5,761 nucleotides of DNA from Anaerolineae bacterium (GTDB taxonomy: Bacteria; Chloroflexota; Anaerolineae; JAFGEY01). The stretch lies in assembly GCA_016929205.1 (NCBI GenBank), contig JAFGJF010000023.1, forward strand, positions 1 through 5,761, given 5' to 3'. The notes under the pieces were generated by a model. The model was not told the origin of the DNA and did no database searches. It saw only the letters and a list, made by a program, of their open reading frames with translations. The translations under genes and the position numbers were made by a program. This document shows, piece after piece, positions 1 to 4,484 of the stretch (the first letter of the stretch is position 1; every line of letters starts with the position of its first letter).

Positions 1-359
1 CCGTGCACCTCACCTTTGAGGCTGTGATGGGCAATGGCCTCACAGACGATCGCGATCTCGTTCCCGGCAAAACAACCGAGCCCCGTCAAGATCTCGCACG
101 CCAGCACCGCGCCGTGCGGCCCGTGATCGGTGGGATCGCCGCTTTTGTAGCTCCAAAGGTCGTGCAGCATGCCGGCAATCGTGCACAACTCGACGTCCAC
201 CCCCCGCCGGAGCGCCAGCAGCGCGCAGGCCTGGGCGACGCCGTACAGGTGAATAAACCCGGCGCGGCGTTCTTGTTGATCCGGCTGCGCCCAAAGGACC
301 CGGTCTACGATCTGGCGAACCTGTTCGATGCGGTCCACGATTAACCCCTTCGACTTCAT
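1..359 (-). CDS. HD-domain phosphohydrolase, C-terminus beyond window edge
   Basis: Reading leftwards from ATG at 359-357, 119 codons stay open to the window edge, so the gene is partial at its 3' end. The protein shows the HD metal-dependent phosphohydrolase pattern: H37 in FIHLYGVA, the His-Asp doublet H66-D67 in AGMLHDLW, H79 and H82 in DHGPHG, and H111-H112 in AIAHHSL. Family members hydrolyse phosphate esters, often of nucleotides; the substrate here cannot be told. The ATG overlaps the stop of the upstream membrane-protein gene by ATGA, which suggests translational coupling. An alternative GTG start at 338-336 has a better ribosome binding site (AAGGGG at 350-345, 6-nt spacer) and would drop 7 residues. 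HD assignment is firm; start and substrate are not. Confidence 0.85.
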   Translation of the reverse strand, partial: MKSKGLIVDRIEQVRQIVDRVLWAQPDQQERRAGFIHLYGVAQACALLALRRGVDVELCTIAGMLHDLWSYKSGDPTDHGPHGAVLACEILTGLGCFAGNEIAIVCEAIAHHSLKGEVH

Positions 360-1333
360 TTGGCCACCGAGGCCCTCGGGCGGGCGGTCATCTTTTTTTC
401 CACCCTGCGCGCCGCCTTTTTCTGGCGCTGCCGTTCGTGCCGCACCTGCTTCCAGGCCATCGTCACCTCGGCGCCGATCAGCAGGATCACGCTGGTGTAA
501 TAGGACCAGATGATAAAGGCGATAAACTTGCCCAGCGAGCCGTAAATCAGGTTATAGGGTGCAAAGGTAATGACGTAATTGGTGAACAGCTGCTTGCCGA
601 GCTCCCAGAACAGGGCGCTCAGCGTCGCGCCGGGCAGCCACTCCCACCAGTGCATGGGAATGTTGGATAAGAGGCGGTAGATCGTGTACACCAGGAGACT
701 GGTCAGCATCAAGCCGCCCAGCGTGGCCAGCCGCGCGCCGAGCTTGCTCGCCTCGAGCGAGATCAATCCCAGGGACAGGTCGGGCAGCGTGCTGATAATC
801 CCATCGAACGCGGTCAGCAACAGCGACATGGCAAACAAAAAGAGGATCAGACCCACCGAAGCCAGGCCGAGCAGGCGCTGCCACCAGAACGATTTCGGCT
901 CCTTGACCTCGCCGATCGCGTTCAGGGCGCGGTGAATGCCGGCAAAGACGTGGCTGCCCGACCAGAACAGGCTCAACAGCGACAGCGCGCTGGCCACGGT
1001 GCGGTAGCGCAGCAGCTGGCTGATGTTCAGTTGAACCAACTCGTCGGCGTTAGGCAGGTAGCGGTCGACGAAAGCGAAAACCGCCTCCTGCGTTTCGGTG
1101 CGGGTCAAAAAGGAGCTGCTCAAGACGATCAGCAGCAGCACCAGGGGAAAAAAAGAGAGCAGCATATAATAGGCAATCGCCGCAGCGCGCACGGCGCATT
1201 CGTGTTTGGCATAGTTGAGCCCCGTGGTGCGAAAAAACATCACCACGCTGCCCGCCGTCCATTTGATCTGGCCCGGCAGGTCTCGCCAGTCGACGTTTGA
1301 GGTGGGCGAACGTTTGCGCCGTGTTTTATTCAA
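356..1333 (-). CDS. YihY/virulence factor BrkB family membrane protein
   Basis: A 325-residue integral membrane protein with about six hydrophobic segments, near residues 50-76, 113-133, 155-175, 204-224, 232-252 and 268-292. Two blocks identify the family: an N-terminal segment containing AIAYYMLLSFFPLVLLL, and the last membrane segment with YGSLGKFIAFIIW followed by LIGAEV. The C-terminal tail (from about residue 295) is strongly basic and should be cytoplasmic. The family was once called RNase BN in error; a transport or envelope role is suspected but unproven. No ATG begins the frame. I chose TTG at 1333-1331 because AAGGGGAG sits 4 nt upstream; the frame also opens at TTG 1360 without a Shine-Dalgarno (334 residues). 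It lies 109 bp after deoB and overlaps the HD gene by ATGA. Confidence 0.92.
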   Translation of the reverse strand: MNKTRRKRSPTSNVDWRDLPGQIKWTAGSVVMFFRTTGLNYAKHECAVRAAAIAYYMLLSFFPLVLLLIVLSSSFLTRTETQEAVFAFVDRYLPNADELVQLNISQLLRYRTVASALSLLSLFWSGSHVFAGIHRALNAIGEVKEPKSFWWQRLLGLASVGLILFLFAMSLLLTAFDGIISTLPDLSLGLISLEASKLGARLATLGGLMLTSLLVYTIYRLLSNIPMHWWEWLPGATLSALFWELGKQLFTNYVITFAPYNLIYGSLGKFIAFIIWSYYTSVILLIGAEVTMAWKQVRHERQRQKKAARRVEKKMTARPRASVAK

Positions 1334-1346
1334 GTCACTCCCCTTG

Positions 1347-1428
1347 GCGTCACACTGCAAGCGTGACCGACAATGACTACAATGACAACGCCATGATCGT
1401 TATACGCAGGTCACGTTTCTAGCGTGAC
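1347..1428 (-). promoter_or_regulatory. deoB-yihY gap with two GTCAC/GTGAC dyads
   Basis: The gap between deoB and the yihY-family gene carries two inverted repeats of the same core: GTCAC (1349-1353) with GTGAC (1363-1367), and GTCACG (1410-1415) with CGTGAC (1423-1428). Between them is a 9-bp near-tandem repeat (acaatgact/acaatgaca, about 1370-1387). The second dyad lies 15 nt past the deoB stop and could form a weak hairpin, but no U-tract follows on the minus strand, so I do not call a terminator. A shared core repeated twice before a gene is operator-like; the first dyad extends over the unused TTG at 1360. No convincing -35/-10 pair was found here. Confidence 0.35.
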
Positions 1429-1442
1429 ATTTTATGGTCGTC

Positions 1443-2657
1443 CTATCGTGGTTCGCCGGTCAGCAGCTCGCCGGCAAAACTGCTGCCGACGGGGATCGCG
1501 CCGATGCCCAGCAGGCCGGCGACGGTCGCCCCCAGGTCGGCAAAGGTCGGCCGCGTGCCGAGGTTGGTCCCGGCGCGGACGCGCTGCCCCACCGCCAGCA
1601 GCGGCACGTACTCGCGCGAGTGATCGGTGCTGGTCGTCGTCGGATCGTTGCCGTGGTCGGCGGTGAAAAAGAGCACGTCGCCCGGACGCAGCGCCGCCAG
1701 CAGCTCGGGCAGGCGGCGGTCGACGGCCTCCAACGCGTCGGCGTAACCGCGCGGATTGTTGCGGTGGCCGTAGAGCATGTCAAAATCGACCAGGTTGGTG
1801 AAAATCAAGCCGCCGCCCGGCTGGCCCATAAATTCGAGCGTGGCGTCCACCCCGGCCATGTTGTTGGTGCTGTGGATGACGTCGGTGATCCCCCGGTGGG
1901 CGAAAATGTCCTCGATCTTGCCCACCGCCATCACCCGCCGGCCCGCGTCCTTGAGACGGTCGAGGATCGTCGGGTGCGGCGGCGGGGCGGAAAAATCGCG
2001 CCGGTTTTCGGTGCGCACGTACTGCCCGTCGACCGGCCCGACAAAGGGGCGGGCGATGACCCGGCCCACGTTGTGCTCGCCGTGCAGGATCTGGCGCGCG
2101 ATCTCGCAGATGCGATACTGCTCTTCCAGGGCGATGACCCCCTCGTGCATGGCCACCTGGAACACGCTGTCGGCCGAGGTGTAGACGATCGGCGAGCCGC
2201 TGCGCACGTGCTCGTCGCCCAACTGCTGGATGATCACCGTGCCCGAGGCGGCAACGTTGCCCAACGTTTTGCGCCCGATGCGGCGTTCGAACGTGTCCAG
2301 GATCTCGCGCGGGAACCCACCGGGATAGGTCGGCAGCGGCCGTGTGGAACACAGGCCGGCGATCTCCCAATGGCCGACGGTGGTGTCCTTGCCCTTGGAT
2401 CCCTCGGCCATACACCCGTACGCGCCGGTTGGTTTGCCGGCCGGGGGAACACCCTGAACGGGCATGCCGGTCAGCATGGCGACGTTGCCCAGCCCAATCC
2501 GCCCCAGGTGCGGCAGCACGAGCCCGCCCACGGCGCGGGCCGTGTTGGCCAGGGTGTTGGACAGCGGGTCTTGCTCGCCATATTCGGCCGCGTCGGGCAA
2601 GGCCCCCACGCCGACGCTGTCCAGGACAATCAGAATCACACGATCGATACCATCCAT
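1443..2657 (-). CDS. deoB: Phosphopentomutase DeoB
   Basis: A 404-residue enzyme of the alkaline phosphatase/iPGM superfamily, of normal length for DeoB. It interconverts ribose-1-phosphate or deoxyribose-1-phosphate with the 5-phosphates in cytosolic nucleoside salvage. All expected active-site residues are visible: D13 in VLDSVGVG, the phosphate-carrying T92 in [11 protein letters not shown]293 and H298 in [13 protein letters not shown]334-H335 in TADHGND, and H346 in TDHSREY. The cap domain lies between roughly residues 100 and 220. The frame is open upstream to 2777, but ATG at 2657-2655 is chosen because AAAGGGAG lies 10 nt before it and the family N-terminus ([12 protein letters not shown]) starts there. 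A matching promoter lies about 90-115 bp upstream. It is first in a possible deoB-yihY-HD unit; no other nucleoside-catabolism gene is in view. Confidence 0.97.
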   Translation of the reverse strand: MDGIDRVILIVLDSVGVGALPDAAEYGEQDPLSNTLANTARAVGGLVLPHLGRIGLGNVAMLTGMPVQGVPPAGKPTGAYGCMAEGSKGKDTTVGHWEIAGLCSTRPLPTYPGGFPREILDTFERRIGRKTLGNVAASGTVIIQQLGDEHVRSGSPIVYTSADSVFQVAMHEGVIALEEQYRICEIARQILHGEHNVGRVIARPFVGPVDGQYVRTENRRDFSAPPPHPTILDRLKDAGRRVMAVGKIEDIFAHRGITDVIHSTNNMAGVDATLEFMGQPGGGLIFTNLVDFDMLYGHRNNPRGYADALEAVDRRLPELLAALRPGDVLFFTADHGNDPTTTSTDHSREYVPLLAVGQRVRAGTNLGTRPTFADLGATVAGLLGIGAIPVGSSFAGELLTGEPR

Positions 2658-2744
2658 GATGATCTTGCTCCCTTTGTATCCCACGAGATCAAGTGCGGGC
2701 GGGATTGCACACGCTCCGCAGGGCGGACGACTTACATGGGGCCA

Positions 2745-2773
2745 ATGATACCTGTTTTTGGATATTTGGTCAA
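2745..2773 (-). promoter_or_regulatory. Predicted sigma70-type promoter of deoB
   Basis: On the minus strand, TTGACC (2773-2768) is followed after exactly 17 nt by TATCAT (2750-2745). Transcription would start near 2738 and give a leader of about 80 nt before the deoB ATG at 2657. The leader contains a short hairpin, TCCGC-3 nt-GCGGA at 2715-2727. A perfect 10-bp palindrome, ATGAATTCAT (2788-2797), lies about 15 bp upstream of the -35 and could be an operator. Seen in sequence only; no transcript evidence. Confidence 0.7.
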
Positions 2774-2813
2774 ACAAGCGCGGACGAATGAATTCATCAG
2801 CCGGTACGAAAAA

Positions 2814-2843
2814 TCCGTGCTTGTCTGTGCTCGTCCGTGTCCC
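2814..2843. repeat. Three 10-bp tandem units (tccgtg type)
   Basis: Three adjacent 10-mers: tccgtgcttg (2814-2823), tctgtgctcg (2824-2833) and tccgtgtccc (2834-2843). They share the core tcYgtg at a strict 10-nt spacing, about one helical turn. I recall similar 'atctgtg-ttcatctgtg' strings dispersed between genes in many environmental bacterial genomes, but that is memory, not a search. It lies upstream of the deoB promoter. Confidence 0.55.
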
Positions 2844-2886
2844 GATAAAAGCGCTTCTCTAAACTGTCAGGTGGCTGGCTCTGGTT

Positions 2887-2927
2887 TGGTAAAACCATTT
2901 GTCAACGCCCTTCTTCAATGCTATAAT
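2887..2927 (+). promoter_or_regulatory. Near-consensus extended -10 promoter with GntR/FadR-like dyad
   Basis: TTGTCA (2899-2904) and TATAAT (2922-2927) are separated by exactly 17 nt, with TGC directly before the -10 (extended -10). One base upstream of the -35 is the perfect dyad TGGTAAAACCA (2887-2897), which fits the TGGTnnnACCA half-site pattern of FadR-subfamily GntR regulators. An alternative 6-bp hairpin, TGGTTT/AAACCA (2882-2897), overlaps it. Transcription would start near 2934 heading right, yet no credible gene follows before 3452, about 520 bp on. It could drive a small RNA, a long leader for the TA operon, or a lost gene. Confidence 0.6.
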
Positions 2928-3020
2928 GAGATATCGCTTTGTTATCCTGCTTGCACTTTTGGGACACATTGTATGCCTGTTTTCTTTCTTCCGCCCAGGC
3001 TCTTTGAGATTTCGCGGGGT

Positions 3021-3072
3021 GTAGGGGCCGGGCTTGTCCCTGCCCAGGGCGACCACAAGGGTTCGCCCCTAC
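3021..3072. repeat. 52-bp imperfect palindromic interspersed repeat
   Basis: The ends are a perfect 8-bp inverted pair, GTAGGGGC (3021-3028) and GCCCCTAC (3065-3072). Inside are CTTGT (3033-3037) and ACAAG (3055-3059), and a central hairpin CCCTG-CC-CAGGG (3038-3049), so the whole element can fold as nested stems. Its plus-strand translation contains GAGLVPAQGDHKGSPL, a string I recall recurring in spurious 'hypothetical proteins' from unrelated genomes; that is typical of a REP- or MITE-like dispersed element. No transposase or target-site duplication is visible. Confidence 0.65.
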
Positions 3073-3152
3073 CTATTATAGTGGTATACCCACCCAGATC
3101 CCAGAGAGCCTCCGCCCAAAGCCCTCTGCGAAATAGGAGGCAAAGTATCAAG

Positions 3153-3191
3153 CGTGAAACGTGAAGGCGCAAAGGCGACGCAAAGAAAAAA
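3153..3191 (+). repeat. cgtgaa repeat fragment joined to a truncated cgcaaag repeat
   Basis: cgtgaaa/cgtgaa (3153-3165) is two tandem units of a 7-mer. It runs directly into ggcgcaaaggcgacgcaaag plus an A-run (3166-3191), a shortened version of the 49-bp repeat seen in full at 3264-3312 and 4303-4351: the middle 'ccaag' units are missing. The junction suggests one repeat family inserted beside, or recombined with, another. Confidence 0.5.
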
Positions 3192-3263
3192 TAGACATCT
3201 GGCGATTCCTGCGGTGTATTGTACCGACGTCTTTCTGGCGTTCCTGGCTGTGAAAAGAAGCTC

Positions 3264-3312
3264 ACCGCAAAGACGCCAAGCTCGCCAAGGTAACGCAAAG
3301 AAAAACAAGAAA
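3264..3312 (+). repeat. 49-bp interspersed cgcaaag repeat, copy 1
   Basis: This 49-bp stretch matches 4303-4351 at 45 of 49 positions by eye, without gaps. It is built from accgcaaag, cgccaag, cgccaag, cgcaaag and an A-rich tail ending in caagaaa. It sits between genes, as the second copy does. The pattern is one I recall as a widely dispersed intergenic repeat in Chloroflexota and other environmental bacteria; its mechanism of spread is not established as far as I know. Confidence 0.8.
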
Positions 3313-3362
3313 GCCGTCCAAGAAACCGAGATCGTCCAGGCCGCAGAGGGCGATTGACGCGA

Positions 3363-3391
3363 TTGCTTTCGGGTACGTTCAGGTGTATACT
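3363..3391 (+). promoter_or_regulatory. Predicted promoter of the AbrB-PIN operon
   Basis: TTGCTT (3363-3368) is followed after 17 nt by TATACT (3386-3391). The start would be near 3398, leaving a leader of about 54 nt before the antitoxin ATG at 3452. The spacing and both hexamers are good sigma70-type matches, and the position directly before an autoregulated-type operon adds weight. Confidence 0.65.
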
Positions 3392-3412
3392 GGGTGGTGA
3401 AATTCAACCTCG

Positions 3413-3444
3413 GCAGATCATCTGCGTTTTCAGAAATACTGAAA
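3413..3444 (+). promoter_or_regulatory. Two consecutive inverted repeats in the antitoxin leader (candidate operators)
   Basis: GCAGAT-C-ATCTGC (3413-3425) is a perfect 6-1-6 palindrome. Two bases later TTTCAG-AAATA-CTGAAA (3428-3444) is a perfect 6-5-6 inverted repeat. The right arm of the second runs into the Shine-Dalgarno sequence (AAGGAA, 3443-3448). AbrB/MazE-type antitoxins usually repress their own operon by binding such dyads, so these are the best operator candidates. The second could instead act as an RNA hairpin partly masking the ribosome binding site. Confidence 0.55.
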
Positions 3445-3451
3445 GGAAAGA

Positions 3452-3724
3452 ATGGCGATGGATGCGACGATTCAGGTACGGCAGCGAGGAACGTTGACCT
3501 TGCCCGCCGAACTGCGTGACAAGTACGGCATCCGCTCCGGCGATACCTTTCGCCTGGTGGACCTGGACGGGGTCTTTGTGCTGACGCCGATGGTACCCAT
3601 GGTGCCCGAGCTGGCGCGCGAGATCGAACGTATGCGGAAAGAAGCTGGGTTGAGCATTGAGGAACTTTTGGCGGCGCTGCGCGAGCAGCGCGAGCAATAT
3701 GGTCCGGCGGATGGCACACCATAA
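3452..3724 (+). CDS. AbrB/MazE-family antitoxin
   Basis: A 90-residue protein. Residues about 5-46 form the swapped-hairpin AbrB/MazE/SpoVT DNA-binding domain, seen in the pattern QVRQRGTLTLPAELRDKYGI-x-GD-x-F followed by two short beta strands ending LTP. Residues 52-83 are a charged amphipathic helical tail, the usual toxin-binding part. It should neutralise the PIN toxin encoded next, whose gene overlaps its last 14 nt, and repress the operon through the leader dyads. ATG 3452 has AAGGAA a few nt upstream; ATG 3458 in the same frame would be 2 residues shorter and is less well spaced. Family is clear; the toxin partner is inferred from gene order. Confidence 0.88.
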   Translation: MAMDATIQVRQRGTLTLPAELRDKYGIRSGDTFRLVDLDGVFVLTPMVPMVPELAREIERMRKEAGLSIEELLAALREQREQYGPADGTP

Positions 3725-4127
3725 ACCCCGCGTCTTTGTCGATGCAGACGTGCTCTTTGCCGGGGCCGCTGCGCCGAATGAGCACGGGGCCAGCCTCACG
3801 ATCTTGCGCATGGCCGAGATCACCCTGATCGACGCCATGGCCTCGCCGCAGGTGGTGGAGGAGGCCGAGCGCAACCTGGCCGACAAGCTGCCCGCCGCCC
3901 TGCCCGCCTTTCGCATGATCGTCAGCCGCTGCCTGCGCATCGTGCCCGCGCCGCAGCCGTCCGACCTGGCTGCCGCCGTGCGCGAGGGGTGCCCCTGGCT
4001 GGTGACATTCAATGGGCGGCACTTTCAGCCCGGGCATCCCGATATCACCGTGCTGACGCCCGGCGAGCTGATCCTGCGCGTGCGCGACCTGCTGGCTCAT
4101 CTGACCTCGGAGGAAACCCGTGATTGA
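3711..4127 (+). CDS. PIN-domain toxin (putative ribonuclease) of the AbrB-PIN module
   Basis: A 138-residue PIN-domain protein, a normal VapC-like length. The first strand ends in FVDADVLFAG (acidic D11/D13). An acidic helix follows SPQVVEEAERNL (E50, E51, E53). D85 sits in the helix before a strand reading PWLVTFNGRHF, which ends the active-site core. PIN toxins are Mg-dependent RNases that cut tRNA, rRNA or mRNA. The last core position is TFNGRHF, with Asn101 where many PIN enzymes have Asp, so the fourth metal-ligand site may be altered. ATG 3711 overlaps the antitoxin gene by 14 nt; ATG 3699 in the same frame is possible. Coupled translation after the antitoxin is likely because no strong ribosome binding site precedes it. 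Confidence 0.85.
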   Translation: MAHHKPRVFVDADVLFAGAAAPNEHGASLTILRMAEITLIDAMASPQVVEEAERNLADKLPAALPAFRMIVSRCLRIVPAPQPSDLAAAVREGCPWLVTFNGRHFQPGHPDITVLTPGELILRVRDLLAHLTSEETRD

Positions 4128-4281
4128 TTGCCGTCTCATCCAAGTGGCCTTTCCACTGCAGCCTGGAATGATGACGGAGAGCGTTGACCTGGATGCCATT
4201 CGACGCGGCGCACGGCGCGCAGGCGTGCAGGAACAACTGGAAGAGATCATCCGGGCAGCACGCCAGGAATTAAAAGAGTGA
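4120..4281 (+). CDS. Small 53-residue protein, third gene of the AbrB-PIN operon
   Basis: GTG at 4120 opens 53 codons to TGA at 4279-4281. GGAGGA lies at the best spacing (about 6 nt) before the GTG, the strongest ribosome binding site among the plus-strand genes here, and the gene overlaps the toxin stop by 8 nt, as do true operon genes. I do not recognise the family. Residues 1-18 are mixed (CRLIQVAFPLQPGMM). From about residue 24 the protein is a charged helix: RRAGVQEQLEEII then RAARQELKE. That helix resembles the antitoxin's tail (AGLSIEELLAALREQRE), sharing AG, EE followed by two aliphatic residues, and A-x-R. It could be an extra antitoxin-like or modulating subunit, or the relic of one. 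Translation is likely; function unknown. Confidence 0.65.
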   Translation: MIDCRLIQVAFPLQPGMMTESVDLDAIRRGARRAGVQEQLEEIIRAARQELKE

Positions 4282-4302
4282 CAACTCGGTTGAAAGATTT
4301 GA

Positions 4303-4351
4303 ACCGCAAAGGCGCCAAGCACGCCAAGATCACGCAAAGAAAAACAAGAAA
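4303..4351 (+). repeat. 49-bp interspersed cgcaaag repeat, copy 2
   Basis: This is the second full copy of the element at 3264-3312 (45/49 identical), in the same orientation and 1,039 bp away. It starts 22 bp after the stop of the 53-codon gene. The two copies bracket the AbrB-PIN-small-gene operon as direct repeats, so recombination between them would delete the whole cassette. Confidence 0.8.
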
Positions 4352-4400
4352 CGCTTTATAGCAAACCCGGCGCACAACACCCAAATTCAGTTGTTCCTGG

Positions 4401-4420
4401 CCCCGATCGACCCCGATCGC
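4401..4420. repeat. 10-bp tandem duplication
   Basis: CCCCGATCGA is followed at once by CCCCGATCGC, two units differing only in the last base. Each contains the palindrome CGATCG. It lies in the 203-bp gap before the zinc-ribbon gene, where no good promoter was found. It may be a small operator pair or simple slippage. Confidence 0.35.
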
Positions 4421-4484
4421 TGCAAAGGGCACTTTCACGAGGGCGTGCACCAGGCCGACCTATCGGACAGGATGCGGAGGAAGC

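Larger units (their letters stand above)
2658..3451. other. Gene-free region of about 800 bp: promoters and repeat mosaic
   Basis: No frame here has a start, ribosome binding site and protein-like composition together. Long frames crossing it are read-throughs of deoB or of the repeats on the wrong strand. In order it holds the deoB leader and promoter, a 10-nt-period repeat (2814-2843), an orphan right-facing promoter with operator-like dyad (2887-2927), a 52-bp imperfect palindrome (3021-3072), a cgtgaaacgtgaa fragment (3153-3165), a short and a full-length cgcaaag-type repeat (3166-3191, 3264-3312), and the promoter and leader of the AbrB-PIN operon (3363-3451). Base composition is more AT-rich than in the flanking genes, especially 2880-3000. 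Confidence 0.75.

Noticed and set aside
1410..1428. Hairpin GTCACG/CGTGAC after deoB as intrinsic terminator
   Set aside because: The stem is only 6 bp and no U-run follows on the deoB strand; it is better described as a dyad.
2859..3056. 65-codon minus-strand frame starting MVALGRDKPGP
   Set aside because: It begins inside the palindromic element, its composition is not protein-like, and it crosses the orphan promoter antisense.
1434..3164. 576-codon plus-strand open frame opposite deoB
   Set aside because: It lies antisense to the clear deoB gene, its composition is that of a shadow frame in GC-rich DNA, and its tail is a translation of the palindromic repeat (GAGLVPAQGDHKGSPL).
2814..3312. 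CRISPR array
   Set aside because: The repeats here are of different families without regular 30-40 bp spacing or unique spacers, and no cas gene is present.
3154..3357. 67-codon plus-strand frame (KREGAKATQRKN...)
   Set aside because: It is almost entirely translated cgcaaag-type repeats and has no ribosome binding site.
3069..4337. 422-codon minus-strand open frame
   Set aside because: It runs antisense through the AbrB-PIN operon and several repeats, with no domain pattern and Arg/Pro/Ser-rich low-complexity translation.
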